DNA of 64,000 nucleotides from positions 1 to 64,000 of the forward strand of contig CAKZGB010000009.1 of NCBI GenBank assembly GCA_936911875.1, in the 5' to 3' direction. The position numbers and the translations under genes were made by a program. The notes beneath the pieces are model-generated. The model was not told the origin of the DNA, did no database searches, and worked only from the letters and a program-made list of their open reading frames with translations. How positions within the stretch are numbered: the first letter of the stretch is position 1; every line of letters begins with the position of its first letter. This stretch comes from an uncultured Lysobacteraceae bacterium. Its GTDB lineage: Bacteria; Pseudomonadota; Gammaproteobacteria; Xanthomonadales; Xanthomonadaceae. Positions 33,984 to 44,967 of this stretch are shown piece by piece.

Positions 33984-35008
33984 GTGCTGCGATCCGTGAT
34001 GTCGCCCAACTCGTGCAATAAGGCCGTGGCGTAAGAACCCGGCGGCAGGCAGAACTGTAGTTCCAGCGTCTGATCGTCGGGCCAGTTCCATTTCAGTTCC
34101 GAAGGCATCACCGTCACCGCCCTTCGCTCCTGCTCCAGACCTGCGCGCCGCAAGCCTTTTGCGAGGGCGCGCAGTTGGGCGTCTTCTTCGACGACAGCCT
34201 GCTCCATCTCGCGGATCTCGCCTTGTGTGCGCAATTCGCCGCGACCCCATAGCGGAGCGGTCAGCGTCACGTCGTGTTCGTGCAGTCGCTTGGTGAGCTC
34301 CTCGTCGTTGGTGACGGGGCCAAAGATGCTACGCGAACCGGCGAGCATCAGCACGTCACCATCGGTGATGGAGAACACGCGATGCATGGCGATGCGACGG
34401 GCCAGCTGCGCATTGAAAATGGCGGCGCGTGCGGAACTCAGCAGAATGCTGCGCATGCCACGCGGAATTTTGTTGCCTGCAAACATCGACAGGGCCATGG
34501 CGATATTGTCGCCACGTCCGAACCGTTGCTCACCGAACGCGTTGGCGATGCCCAGGTCGCGGATCTGCACTAACCGTTGTTCGATGGCAGTGCGATCGCC
34601 TTCGACATTGCGCAAACGCAGCGCGAAGGCATTGCCTAGACTGGCACCCTTAGGCAATTTGCGACGATGCCGCGCGTGATCGAGGATCTCGAGCTGGTCA
34701 TCCTGCAGCAGTTCAAAGTCCGGCGCTTCGCGACCGGGCAATTGCACAGTAAACCGTTGCGTAGTGATGCCGTGGCGGTCTTTGAGCCCCGCGTAGCCGA
34801 TCGCGGCGTGACCGACGTCGGCCCAGCGCTGCAAAGCGGTCACGACTTCGGCGGTGGTGCGGTTGCGCTTGCGGATCGTCAGCAGCAGATGCTCGCCATC
34901 GCCGGAGGCTTCAAACGAAGGGACTTCCTCGACCACGAAGTCTGCGGGCTGCGTGCGCGACTCGGCCTGCAAGACTGCAGGCCCGAACAGGCGCGGCATG
35001 GCGATCAT
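33974..35008 (-). CDS. truD: tRNA pseudouridine(13) synthase TruD
   Basis: A 344-residue enzyme. The TruD signatures FVVEEVPSFEASGDGEHLLL, AIGYAGLKDRHGITTQRFTV (catalytic Asp) and ANAFGEQRFGRGDNIAM are present. Start overlaps the ispF stop by four bases, continuing the pyrG-to-truD run. Confidence 0.96.
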   Translation of the reverse strand: MIAMPRLFGPAVLQAESRTQPADFVVEEVPSFEASGDGEHLLLTIRKRNRTTAEVVTALQRWADVGHAAIGYAGLKDRHGITTQRFTVQLPGREAPDFELLQDDQLEILDHARHRRKLPKGASLGNAFALRLRNVEGDRTAIEQRLVQIRDLGIANAFGEQRFGRGDNIAMALSMFAGNKIPRGMRSILLSSARAAIFNAQLARRIAMHRVFSITDGDVLMLAGSRSIFGPVTNDEELTKRLHEHDVTLTAPLWGRGELRTQGEIREMEQAVVEEDAQLRALAKGLRRAGLEQERRAVTVMPSELKWNWPDDQTLELQFCLPPGSYATALLHELGDITDRSTQR

Positions 35009-35487
35009 GCGCTATGGCTTTGGATCAGTGCGACGGCCATGGCAGCGATGCCTTCCTCACGGCCCGTAAAACCGAGACGTTCGGTCGTCGTTGCCTTGAC
35101 ACTGACATCGGCGGGCGTCAGGCCCAGATCGCGGGCAATGCAATCGCGCATCGCATCTGCATGCGGTTTGACCTTGGGTGCTTCGCACATCACGGTGACA
35201 TCGACGTTGACGACACGGTAGCCGCGCTCTTCAATCATCGCCTTCACCTGACGTAAAAATGCGCGGCTATCGGCACCCGCCCATTGCGGATCCGAAGGCG
35301 GAAAATGCACACCAATATCGCCGAGCGCCAAGCAGCCGAGCAAGGCATCGCACAGCGCATGCAGCACGACATCGCCATCGCTATGGGCATCGACGCCGCG
35401 CGTGTGATCGATACGCACACCGCCGAGCATCACATGGTCGCCGTCGGTGAAAGCATGCACGTCAAAACCCTGGCCGATGCGAATCAT
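35005..35487 (-). CDS. ispF: 2-C-methyl-D-erythritol 2,4-cyclodiphosphate synthase
   Basis: A 160-residue MEP-pathway enzyme making the cyclic diphosphate precursor of isoprenoids. RIGQGFDVHAFTDGDHVMLG, the metal-binding AHSDGDVVLHALCDALLG and VKATTTERLGFTGREEGI are conserved. Overlaps ispD and truD by four bases each. Confidence 0.97.
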   Translation of the reverse strand: MIRIGQGFDVHAFTDGDHVMLGGVRIDHTRGVDAHSDGDVVLHALCDALLGCLALGDIGVHFPPSDPQWAGADSRAFLRQVKAMIEERGYRVVNVDVTVMCEAPKVKPHADAMRDCIARDLGLTPADVSVKATTTERLGFTGREEGIAAMAVALIQSHSA

Positions 35488-36200
35488 GGCGATCCTTTGA
35501 GAAGTCGTTGTTGCAGCAAAAATGCCGCCAGTTCCAGATCGGCGGGCGTGGTGATCTTGAGGTTGTCGGCGCGGCCTTCGACCAGCTGGACGGCATGGCC
35601 TTGGCGTTCCATGGCCATCGCTTCGTCGGTGACGACAACGCCTTGGGATTGCGCACGTTCAAGGGCTGCGCGTAAAGCGCCACGACGGAACACCTGCGGC
35701 GTTAACGCACGCCATAAGGTCGAACGGTCAACGGTCTCGGCAATGTGCTGCTGCGCGTCTGCACGCTTGAGCGTATCGGCCACACGTGCGGCAAGAATCG
35801 CACCATGTGCATCTTGCGCATTCAGTACTTCGAGCAAACGCGAAAGATCGTCAGCATGCAGATTCGGGCGTGCCGCATCGTGCACCAGCATCCAGGTGTC
35901 GTCGTTTAGCGAATGCAATGCATGACGCAACGCGGACAACACCGAATCGGCGCGTTCGGCACCGCCGGTGACGGCAACAATCGGTTTGCCGTGCATCGAT
36001 TCCATGCCCGGCCAATGCGGATCATTGGCGCTCAAGGCCACCGTGACGCCGTCAATTTGCGGATGTGACAGCAAGGCGCTGAGCGTATGCTCCAGCACGG
36101 TCCGACCGGCTAGCTGTAAATACTGCTTGGGAAGTTCGGTGCCCATGCGCGAGCCGCGACCCGCGGCCGGCACGACAGCCCAAGCATGGACCGCGTTCAA
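35484..36200 (-). CDS. ispD: 2-C-methyl-D-erythritol 4-phosphate cytidylyltransferase
   Basis: A 238-residue MEP-pathway enzyme. AVVPAAGRGSRMGTELPKQY, LVHDAARPNLHADDLSRL and VVTDEAMAMERQGH are the nucleotidyltransferase motifs. Directly follows ftsB with a four-base overlap. Confidence 0.97.
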   Translation of the reverse strand: MNAVHAWAVVPAAGRGSRMGTELPKQYLQLAGRTVLEHTLSALLSHPQIDGVTVALSANDPHWPGMESMHGKPIVAVTGGAERADSVLSALRHALHSLNDDTWMLVHDAARPNLHADDLSRLLEVLNAQDAHGAILAARVADTLKRADAQQHIAETVDRSTLWRALTPQVFRRGALRAALERAQSQGVVVTDEAMAMERQGHAVQLVEGRADNLKITTPADLELAAFLLQQRLLKGSP

Positions 36201-36589
36201 TGCGGATCCGCTGGCTCGACCGGAGCCGCCGGACCTGCTGCTTTCGCGGCCTGTTGCGCCGCCTGTGCCTGACGCATGGTGCCGGCAGGAACGACGCGAT
36301 AGAACGTTTCGCCGGGTTTGATCATGCCCAGTTCGTTGCGGGCGCGTTCTTCAACGGCGCCCTCGCCGGACTTGAGATCCTCGACTTCAGCGGCGAGCGA
36401 GGAATTGCGCTGACGCAAGCCCTCGTTCTCGTGCTGTTGCTGTGCCACCGCTTTGCGCAGTTGAATCACTGCCGTCTCGCCGTGATCGCCAATCCACAAG
36501 CTGTACTGCATGATCAGCAGCAGCAATGCCAGGACCCCGATCAGAATCAGGGTCGGGCTCAACTTGAATGGCAGCTCGCGGCGCGACAT
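36197..36589 (-). CDS. ftsB: cell division protein FtsB
   Basis: A 130-residue bitopic divisome protein: short cytoplasmic start, one helix (LILIGVLALLLLIMQYSLWI), then a coiled coil (AVAQQQHENEGLRQRNSSLA to AEVEDLKSGEGAVEERARNE) and the conserved LGMIKPGETFYRVV. An Ala-rich tail of about 30 residues follows. The eno-ftsB-ispD order confirms the identity. Confidence 0.94.
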   Translation of the reverse strand: MSRRELPFKLSPTLILIGVLALLLLIMQYSLWIGDHGETAVIQLRKAVAQQQHENEGLRQRNSSLAAEVEDLKSGEGAVEERARNELGMIKPGETFYRVVPAGTMRQAQAAQQAAKAAGPAAPVEPADPH

Positions 36590-36600
36590 GCGATCCGGTC

Positions 36601-37887
<1,287 letters not shown>

Positions 37888-37935
37888 GTCGGTAAGGATT
37901 TTTTTTCAAAGGTTTAATAAGGGGATTTTACGGGC

Positions 37936-38769
37936 TTACAGGGCCGATTCCGCGAACGGGCGTGCTTTCACCAGCGTATCGATTTCTTTCATGACGGTCA
38001 GCAGCTCGCGCATCATGCCTAACGGCCAGGCATTCGGACCGTCCGACAGGGCCTTGGACGGATCCGGGTGCGTTTCCATAAAGACACCGGCAACGCCAAC
38101 GGCCATGGCGGCGCGCGCCAGTACCGGCACGAATTCGCGTTGACCGCCACTGCTGCTGCCCTGCCCGCCCGGCAGCTGCACACTGTGGGTGGCATCGAAC
38201 ACGACCGGGCAACCGGTATCGCGCATCACGGACAGCGAGCGCATGTCGCTAACCAGATTGTTGTAACCGAAGGAGGCACCGCGTTCGCAGACCATGATCT
38301 GCTCGTTGCCGGTGGCCTTGGCCTTTTCGACCACGGGCTTCATGTCCCACGGCGACAGGAACTGACCCTTTTTGATGTTGACCGGCTTGCCGGCGCTGCA
38401 CACCTTGGTGATGAAATCGGTCTGACGCACCAGGAAGGCCGGCGTCTGCAGCACATCGACTACCGAGGCCACTTCGTCCATCGGCGTGTATTCGTGCACG
38501 TCGGTCAGCACCGGCACGCCGATCTGCCGTTTCACTTCGGCAAGGACCTTGAGGCCTTCTTCCATGCCCGGACCGCGAAAGCCGTGAATCGACGTGCGAT
38601 TGGCCTTGTCGAACGAGGACTTGAAAATAAAAGGAATGCCGAGCGCGTCGGTAATCTCTTTAAGCTGACCGGCCACATCGAGCTGCAGTTGCATCGACTC
38701 AATGACGCACGGACCCGCGATCAGAAAAAACGGTTGATCGAGACCGACCTCAAAATCAAGCAGTTTCAT
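37936..38769 (-). CDS. kdsA: 3-deoxy-8-phosphooctulonate synthase
   Basis: A 277-residue enzyme making KDO-8-phosphate for lipopolysaccharide. FLIAGPCVIESMQLQLDVA, FKSSFDKANRTSIHGFRGPG, GVPVLTDVHEYTP and CERGASFGYNNLVSDM are conserved. Overlaps pyrG by four bases. Confidence 0.98.
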   Translation of the reverse strand: MKLLDFEVGLDQPFFLIAGPCVIESMQLQLDVAGQLKEITDALGIPFIFKSSFDKANRTSIHGFRGPGMEEGLKVLAEVKRQIGVPVLTDVHEYTPMDEVASVVDVLQTPAFLVRQTDFITKVCSAGKPVNIKKGQFLSPWDMKPVVEKAKATGNEQIMVCERGASFGYNNLVSDMRSLSVMRDTGCPVVFDATHSVQLPGGQGSSSGGQREFVPVLARAAMAVGVAGVFMETHPDPSKALSDGPNAWPLGMMRELLTVMKEIDTLVKARPFAESAL

Positions 38770-40436
38770 TTAGCAGACTCCTGTGCCGGTGCAGTGTGCG
38801 GATGGGCCGCTTTGTAATCGCGCGCGGCTTTGATAAAGCCGATAAACAGCGGATGGCCATCGCGCGGCGTAGAAAGAAATTCCGGATGCGCCTGGCAAGC
38901 CAGGAACCACGGGTGACGGTCTTGCGGCAGCTCGATCACTTCGACCAGCGAGTCATCCATGGAGCGACCGCTAAACACCAGACCGGCCTGTTCCAGTCGG
39001 GCCTGATAGGCGTTATTGAATTCGTAACGATGGCGATGGCGTTCGCCCACCACATCGGCATCGTACATGCGATGCGCTAAGGTGTTCGGCAGAATCTTCT
39101 GGTGTTGCAGACCCAGACGCATGGTGCCGCCCAGATCGCTGGTTTCATCGCGCTGCTGCTTCTGACCGTCGGCGCCGACGAATTCCGTAATCAGACCGAT
39201 CACCGGATCGGGCGTTGCCTTGTCGTTCTCGGTGGAGTTGGCATGCGTCAGTCCGACGACATTGCGGGCGACATCGACAATCGCCGCTTGCATGCCGTAG
39301 CAGATGCCGAAATACGGAATGCCATGTTCGCGCGCGTAACGCGAAGTGGCGACCTTGCCATCGAAACCGCGATCGCCGAAACCGCCCGGCACCAGAATGC
39401 CATCGACATCGGCCAGGGCCTTCATGCCCTCGTCGGATTCCAGATCGGAGGCTTCTAACCAGCGCAGTTGTACGCGGGTGCGCTGACGGATGCCGCCGTG
39501 CTTGAGCGCCTCGGCCACCGACTTGTACGCGTCCTGATGATCAATGTACTTGCCGACCACGGCGATGGTGACGTCATCGACCGGATGCGCGCAGGCATCG
39601 ACCACTTCATCCCACTCGCGCAGATCGATCGGACCTGCGGCCAGACCCAGACGCTCAATGATGAAGGCATCCAGACCCGCCTCATGGAATCGGCGCGGCA
39701 TCATGTAGATGTTGTCCAGATCGACCGCCGAAATCACGGCGCGCTCGGGCACGTTGGTAAACAGGGCAATCTTGCGGCGATCGCTATCGGGCAAGGGTTG
39801 CTCGCTGCGGCACAGCAAAATGTCAGGCTGGATACCGATGGAACGCAATTCCTTGACGGAGTGCTGCGTCGGCTTGGTCTTGAGCTCGCCGGCGGCCGCA
39901 ATAAACGGCACCAGGGTCAGATGCATGAACAGGGCCTTGTCGGCACCGCGTTCGGTGCGGATCTGACGGATGGCCTCAAGGAACGGCAGCGATTCGATAT
40001 CGCCGACGGTACCGCCAATTTCGACCAGACCGACGTCAAAGCCCTCGGTGGCCGCAAAAATGGCTTGCTTGATTTCATCGGTGACGTGCGGAATGACCTG
40101 CACGGTGCCGCCCAGGTAATCACCGCGACGCTCTTTACGGATCACGGTCTCGTAAATGCGACCGGTGGTGATCGAGTTGCGACGGCTGAGCTTGGTGCGC
40201 ACGTAGCGCTCGTAGTGGCCCAGATCGAGGTCGGTCTCGGCACCGTCATCGGTGACAAAGACCTCGCCATGTTGGAACGGCGACATGGTCCCCGGGTCGA
40301 CGTTGATGTACGGGTCCAGCTTCATCATGGTGACGCGCAGTCCGCGCGCTTCCAGAATGGCGGCCAAAGACGCCGCGGCAATGCCCTTTCCAAGAGAGGA
40401 CACGACGCCGCCGGTGACGAAAATCAGAGGGGTCAT
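38766..40436 (-). CDS. pyrG: CTP synthase
   Basis: A 556-residue enzyme aminating UTP to CTP with glutamine. The synthetase domain (FVTGGVVSSLGKGIAAASLA, KLDPYINVDPGTMSPFQHGE) and the C-terminal glutaminase domain (PGGFGDRGFDGKV, nucleophile in FGICYGMQ, ACQAHPEFLSTP) are complete. First gene of the pyrG-kdsA-eno-ftsB-ispD-ispF-truD run. Confidence 0.98.
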   Translation of the reverse strand: MTPLIFVTGGVVSSLGKGIAAASLAAILEARGLRVTMMKLDPYINVDPGTMSPFQHGEVFVTDDGAETDLDLGHYERYVRTKLSRRNSITTGRIYETVIRKERRGDYLGGTVQVIPHVTDEIKQAIFAATEGFDVGLVEIGGTVGDIESLPFLEAIRQIRTERGADKALFMHLTLVPFIAAAGELKTKPTQHSVKELRSIGIQPDILLCRSEQPLPDSDRRKIALFTNVPERAVISAVDLDNIYMMPRRFHEAGLDAFIIERLGLAAGPIDLREWDEVVDACAHPVDDVTIAVVGKYIDHQDAYKSVAEALKHGGIRQRTRVQLRWLEASDLESDEGMKALADVDGILVPGGFGDRGFDGKVATSRYAREHGIPYFGICYGMQAAIVDVARNVVGLTHANSTENDKATPDPVIGLITEFVGADGQKQQRDETSDLGGTMRLGLQHQKILPNTLAHRMYDADVVGERHRHRYEFNNAYQARLEQAGLVFSGRSMDDSLVEVIELPQDRHPWFLACQAHPEFLSTPRDGHPLFIGFIKAARDYKAAHPHTAPAQESAK

Positions 40437-40485
40437 GAGTATGGGTAGCTCAGGAAAGGACTAGTTTACCCGAACCGCCTCAAAG

Positions 40486-40515
40486 CAAAAACCCCGCTGC
40501 TCGCGCAACGGGGTT
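40486..40515 (-). terminator. rho-independent terminator after the small secreted-protein gene
   Basis: On the minus strand AACCCCG and CGGGGTT (40515-40509 and 40496-40490) form a stem followed by TTTTGC. It separates the 40544-40798 gene from pyrG. Confidence 0.8.
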
Positions 40516-40543
40516 CTGCGTGACACTAAATGGCGCCGAAAAC

Positions 40544-40798
40544 TCAGCCCTCTTCGGCCTCACGGCCCTTGGACTTCTTGTCCTTGGCGTTGGCCTTACG
40601 GATTTCCTCGAGCTTTTTGGCCTGACGTTCGGCCTGCTGCTGGCGAGTTTCTTCGGTGGAGCCGGCAGCCGTGGCAGCGGCAGCTGCCTTGGCCTTGTCA
40701 GCCGACGCGTCCTTGGACTGGGCCAGCGCGGGCATGGCCACAAAGGCAACACCAACCGCAACGGCCACAATCGGCAACAGGGTCAACAGACGTTTCAT
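40544..40798 (-). CDS. small secreted Lys/Glu-rich protein
   Basis: An 84-residue protein with a clear signal peptide (LLTLLPIVAVAVGVAFVAMP then ALAQ, cleavage about residue 26). The mature part is highly charged and alanine-rich (EETRQQQAERQAKKLEEIRK), probably a single helix or disordered. No family recognised. It is a single-gene unit with its own terminator and a candidate promoter. Confidence 0.75.
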   Translation of the reverse strand: MKRLLTLLPIVAVAVGVAFVAMPALAQSKDASADKAKAAAAATAAGSTEETRQQQAERQAKKLEEIRKANAKDKKSKGREAEEG

Positions 40799-40875
40799 AC
40801 GGACTTACTCTCAGTTTGAAGCGGAACCATTCCGCTCTTGCAAATGCCGCCGGCACAGATCCAGGCGACGCATTC

Positions 40876-40884
40876 ATTTTAGCA
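40876..40884 (-). promoter_or_regulatory. candidate extended -10 promoter of the small secreted protein
   Basis: On the minus strand TGC-TAAAAT is an extended -10 element; the -35 match is weak. It would give a leader of about 70 bases before the ATG at 40798. Confidence 0.35.
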
Positions 40885-41013
40885 AAACCCTTACTTTTTC
40901 CATGAATACCCGTTAATAGCGCGGTATTCGTTGCCCGGGCTTCAGGTTTCTTGGCGGAAACGGGCAAGTGTGCGATTCTTTGGCATTCCGCTGACCTGAC
41001 TGCATTTTCCCTG

Positions 41014-42903
41014 ATGAGTACCCGCTACAACGCCGCCGATATCGAAGTCCTTGAGGGTCTGGACCCGGTCCGACATCGCCCCGGCATGTACACGGACACC
41101 ACGCGCCCGAACCATCTGGCGCAGGAAATCATCGATAACGCCGTCGACGAGGCCCTCGCCGGCCACGCCAACCGCGTTGATGTGGTGGTCTTTGAGGATG
41201 GCTCGCTGCAGGTCACCGATAACGGCCGCGGCATGCCCGTCGACATCCACCCCGAACAGGGCATCCCCGGCGTCGAGCTCATCCTGACGCGTCTGCACGC
41301 CGGCGGCAAGTTCAGTAACAAGAATTACGAGTTCTCCGGCGGCCTGCATGGCGTGGGCGTGTCGGTGGTCAATGCGTTGTCCAAACTGGTCGATGTGCGT
41401 ATCCGCCGCGACGGCAACGAATACCGCATGACGTTTGAAAACGGCTATCGCGCATCGGCGCTGGAAATCATCGGCACCGTCGGCAAAAAGAACACGGGCA
41501 CGACCGTACGCTTCTGGCCCGACCCCAAGTATTTCGACAGCCCCAAATTCTCGATGCGTTCGCTCAAGCACGTGCTGCGTGCCAAGGCAGTGCTGTCACC
41601 AGGTCTGACGGTCACGCTGCACGATATCGCCACCAACGAACAGCTCGAATGGCATTACGAAAACGGTCTGCGTGATTACCTGCTCTCGGAAATCGGCGAT
41701 CAGGATCGTCTGCCGGCCGATGCGTTTACCGGTTACCTGCGCAAAGAAACGGAAATTGCCGACTGGGCTGTCACTTGGGTGCCCGAGGGTGAACTCGTGC
41801 AGGAGTCGTACGTCAATCTGATTCCGACCGCCCAGCACGGTACGCACGTTAACGGTTTGCGTTCGGGCCTGACCGATGCCCTGCGTGAGTTCTGTGATTT
41901 CCGCAATTTGCTGCCGCGCAACGTCAAACTCGCGCCGGAAGATGTGTGGGACCGCGTGGCCTTCGTGCTGAGTCTCAAGATGGGTGAGCCGCAGTTTAGC
42001 GGCCAGACCAAGGAGCGTCTGTCGTCACGCCAAGCCGCCGGTTTTGTCGAAGGCGCCGCCCACGACGCCTTTACGCTGTGGCTCAACAGCAATGTCGAGC
42101 TGGGTGAAAAGATTGCGCAGATTGCGATCGATCGCGCATCGGCACGGTTAAAGACTGAAAAACAAGTCGTCCGCAAAAAAGTCACGCAAGGCCCTGCCCT
42201 GCCCGGCAAATTAGCCGACTGCATTTCGCAGGATCTGTCGCGTACCGAGCTGTTTCTGGTCGAAGGCGATTCGGCCGGTGGTAGCGCCCGCCAAGCCCGC
42301 GACAAGGATTTTCAGGCAATTTTGCCGTTGCGCGGCAAGATTTTGAACACGTGGGAAGTCGCATCGTCGACGGTGCTGGGTTCGCAGGAAATTCACGATC
42401 TGGCTGTGGCCATCGGTTGCGATCCGGGCAAGGATGACATCAGCGGCCTGCGCTACGGCAAAGTGATTGTGCTGGCTGATGCCGACTCCGACGGTCTGCA
42501 CATCGCCACCTTGTTGTCGGCTTTGTTTGTGCGTCATTTTCCCGCGTTGGTCGATGCCGGCCACGTGTTTGTGGCGATGCCGCCGCTGTTCCGTATCGAC
42601 GTGGGCAAGCAAGTGTTCTACGCGCTCGACGAAGAGGAAAAACGCATCGTGCTCGATCGTATTGAACGCGAAAAGATGCGCGGCGCCGTTTCCGTCACGC
42701 GCTTTAAGGGCCTCGGCGAAATGAATCCGTCACAGTTGCGCGAGTCGGCTGTGCATCCGGACACTCGTCGTCTGGTGCAGCTCACCAACGAAGAAAACAG
42801 CGAGACGTTCAAGCTCATGGACATGTTGCTGTCCAAGAAGCGCGCGCCCGATCGCAAGTCCTGGCTCGAGGACAAGGGCGATCTCGCCACGCTCGAAGTC
42901 TAA
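41014..42903 (+). CDS. parE: DNA topoisomerase IV subunit B
   Basis: A 629-residue type IIA topoisomerase ATPase subunit that decatenates chromosomes with ParC. GHKL motifs EIIDNAVDEALAGHA, DNGRGMPVDIHPEQG and GGLHGVGVSVVNALS; TOPRIM motifs LVEGDSAGGSARQARDKDFQ and LADADSDGLHIA. The short length and C-terminal form favour ParE over GyrB. ATG at 41014 is chosen, starting MSTRYNAADIEVLEGLDPVR. Confidence 0.95.
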   Translation: MSTRYNAADIEVLEGLDPVRHRPGMYTDTTRPNHLAQEIIDNAVDEALAGHANRVDVVVFEDGSLQVTDNGRGMPVDIHPEQGIPGVELILTRLHAGGKFSNKNYEFSGGLHGVGVSVVNALSKLVDVRIRRDGNEYRMTFENGYRASALEIIGTVGKKNTGTTVRFWPDPKYFDSPKFSMRSLKHVLRAKAVLSPGLTVTLHDIATNEQLEWHYENGLRDYLLSEIGDQDRLPADAFTGYLRKETEIADWAVTWVPEGELVQESYVNLIPTAQHGTHVNGLRSGLTDALREFCDFRNLLPRNVKLAPEDVWDRVAFVLSLKMGEPQFSGQTKERLSSRQAAGFVEGAAHDAFTLWLNSNVELGEKIAQIAIDRASARLKTEKQVVRKKVTQGPALPGKLADCISQDLSRTELFLVEGDSAGGSARQARDKDFQAILPLRGKILNTWEVASSTVLGSQEIHDLAVAIGCDPGKDDISGLRYGKVIVLADADSDGLHIATLLSALFVRHFPALVDAGHVFVAMPPLFRIDVGKQVFYALDEEEKRIVLDRIEREKMRGAVSVTRFKGLGEMNPSQLRESAVHPDTRRLVQLTNEENSETFKLMDMLLSKKRAPDRKSWLEDKGDLATLEV

Positions 42904-42913
42904 TCGGCGACGT

Positions 42914-43687
42914 TTAACTCAGTGCGGCGTGTAACAGCGCTGCGATCACGACCTGCGCCTGTTCGGCCTTCTCCTGGTGGAAGGCCACACGTTGCTCGTC
43001 CATGTACGTGCGTTGTGACATTTCCAGCTGGATCGTCTCGATGCCGTTGTCGACATCGTGATAGTGGCGCGTGTTGTAACCGCCCTGGAAACGGCCATTG
43101 ATCACCCAGTCAAAACGGTCCTGCTCTTCGAGCACGAATTGCAGACGTTCTTGCGTTTCGGGGCGGCAGGAAATGCCACCGGCCGTACCGATGTTGAGGT
43201 CGGGCAGACGGCCTTCGAACAGGTATGGCAAATCATCGCCCTTGATCGAATGGCCCTCCCACAGAACGACGCGACCGAACTCGGTGCGCAACCGCTCCAG
43301 CTCCTCGCGCAAAGCGGCGTGGTACGGCTCCCAATACTGTTCAATGCGCAGACGGATTTCATCGAACGACGGCTCACGACCGGCCTGATACACGGGCTCG
43401 CCACTGAACTGCACGGCGGGACACAGGCCCGTGGTGTTCTGACCGGGATACAACGATTCGTCGTTGGCCGGACGATTCAAGTCGACGACATAACGCGAAT
43501 ACGAAGGGATCAGAATCGACGCGCCCCAGTCGCGCGCGAAATCGTACAGCTGATCAACGAACCAATCCGTGTCGGGTGCGAACTGCGCGGTATCGGTCAT
43601 GCGCTCACGCAACGCATCGGGAATAAAGCTGCTGTTGTGCGGCAGCGAAATCAGTAAAGGGATAGATCCCTGGATCAGCGTAGTCAT
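42914..43687 (-). CDS. hutG: N-formylglutamate amidohydrolase-like protein
   Basis: A 257-residue protein of the N-formylglutamate deformylase family: LLISLPHNSSFIPDALRERM, DWFVDQLYDFARDWGASILI, RYVVDLNRPANDESLYPG and LWEGHSIKGDDLPYLFEGRL. HutG completes histidine degradation to glutamate. No other hut genes are nearby; instead it overlaps an amino-acid dehydrogenase gene, so the real substrate could be another N-acyl amino acid. Start MTTLIQGS at 43687. Confidence 0.88.
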   Translation of the reverse strand: MTTLIQGSIPLLISLPHNSSFIPDALRERMTDTAQFAPDTDWFVDQLYDFARDWGASILIPSYSRYVVDLNRPANDESLYPGQNTTGLCPAVQFSGEPVYQAGREPSFDEIRLRIEQYWEPYHAALREELERLRTEFGRVVLWEGHSIKGDDLPYLFEGRLPDLNIGTAGGISCRPETQERLQFVLEEQDRFDWVINGRFQGGYNTRHYHDVDNGIETIQLEMSQRTYMDEQRVAFHQEKAEQAQVVIAALLHAALS

Positions 43688-44967
43688 ACAAAACGTTCCG
43701 GACGATACGGTGCGGGGTCGATCAGCAGATCGGAGTCGCCCACAATCAGTTGGCTCAGTAACAGTGACGAAGCGGTGCTCATGCTCATGCCCATCATGCC
43801 GTGACCGGTGTGCAGCCACAGACCTTTCTGACCGGGCACGGCGCCAATCAGCGGGATGTCATCACTGACCATGGGACGCCAGCCGGTCCAGCGCTCGAGT
43901 GTTTCGGGTCCGCTGGGATACAGCAGATAATCGCTCGCCGCATTCTCTAATGCGCGGAACCGCTTTTCGTTGAGCGAGGCATCAAAGCCTGAAAATTCCA
44001 TGGTCGAACCGATGCGCAACATGCCATCCCACATCGAGACGCAGACAAAACGCTCGCGCAAAACCAACGGTCGCGAAGGCACCACCGCCGGCCGACTGTA
44101 TGTAATCGAATACCCCTTCCCGGGTTGCAGTGCGCGTGCCAAGTTGCGCACGCTGCTGCCCGCAATCTCTTCGAGCTGCGCGCTCCAGGCGCCGGTGCTC
44201 AGCACCACATCGCGGGCAAAGTACTCGGCGCCATCTGCGGTCCGCACCCGCCAGCGTTCACCGCTGCGTTCGACTGCAGTGACCGTAGAGCCTTCGACCA
44301 GATCCGCACCGCGCTCACGCACCACGCGCGCCAACTCCGCGACGTATTCATCGGGACGTAAAGACGCATCGCCACGAAAGCGCAGCGCACCGGCGACACC
44401 GCGACGCATGGCGGGCTCCTGGCGTTCGTATTCGGCACCATCGATTAACTCGACAGAGACACCGCATTCGGCCAGCAAATCGAGTTCTTCCTGTCCCTCG
44501 ATAAAGGCGTGCTGATCACGGAATACGTAATCCTCGCCCGTTTCGCGGAATTCGCATTGCAGGTTCAGCCGCTGCACCCACTCGGCCAACGCCGGACGCG
44601 AGGCGTTGAGCAAGGCCGACTTGGCCAAGGCGGTGGTGTGCCAATCGCGCGTGTTGCAGCGACGGGCAAACGCCATCAGCCAGCGCCATAACGCCGGATC
44701 AAAACGCGGGGGAATATACAAAGGCGCATTGGGCTGCAAGGACCAGCCGAGTGCGCGGGCAATGACACCGGGCGCCGCGAGCGGCGGTGCATGCGAAGGC
44801 GTGATCGTGCCGCAGTTGCCGTGCGAGGCCCCTGCACCAACCGTGCGTGCCTCGAGGATGCGGACCGACCGGCCCTGAAGCAGAAGCGCCAGCGCACCGG
44901 ATAACCCGATGACGCCGGCGCCTACGACGAGAACGTCGCTTTCTTTATTAGTGTTCGACACCACCAT
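43684..44967 (-). CDS. FAD-dependent D-amino acid dehydrogenase (DadA-like)
   Basis: A 427-residue flavoprotein with the dinucleotide-binding start DVLVVGAGVIGLSGALALLL and the DAO-family C-terminus (WTGWRPMVSDDIPLIGAVPG, GLWLHTGHGMMGMSMSTAS). The family deaminates D-amino acids or D-hydroxyproline, passing electrons to the respiratory chain. Overlaps hutG by four bases and the slyD end by 20 bases. Confidence 0.88.
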   Translation of the reverse strand: MVVSNTNKESDVLVVGAGVIGLSGALALLLQGRSVRILEARTVGAGASHGNCGTITPSHAPPLAAPGVIARALGWSLQPNAPLYIPPRFDPALWRWLMAFARRCNTRDWHTTALAKSALLNASRPALAEWVQRLNLQCEFRETGEDYVFRDQHAFIEGQEELDLLAECGVSVELIDGAEYERQEPAMRRGVAGALRFRGDASLRPDEYVAELARVVRERGADLVEGSTVTAVERSGERWRVRTADGAEYFARDVVLSTGAWSAQLEEIAGSSVRNLARALQPGKGYSITYSRPAVVPSRPLVLRERFVCVSMWDGMLRIGSTMEFSGFDASLNEKRFRALENAASDYLLYPSGPETLERWTGWRPMVSDDIPLIGAVPGQKGLWLHTGHGMMGMSMSTASSLLLSQLIVGDSDLLIDPAPYRPERFV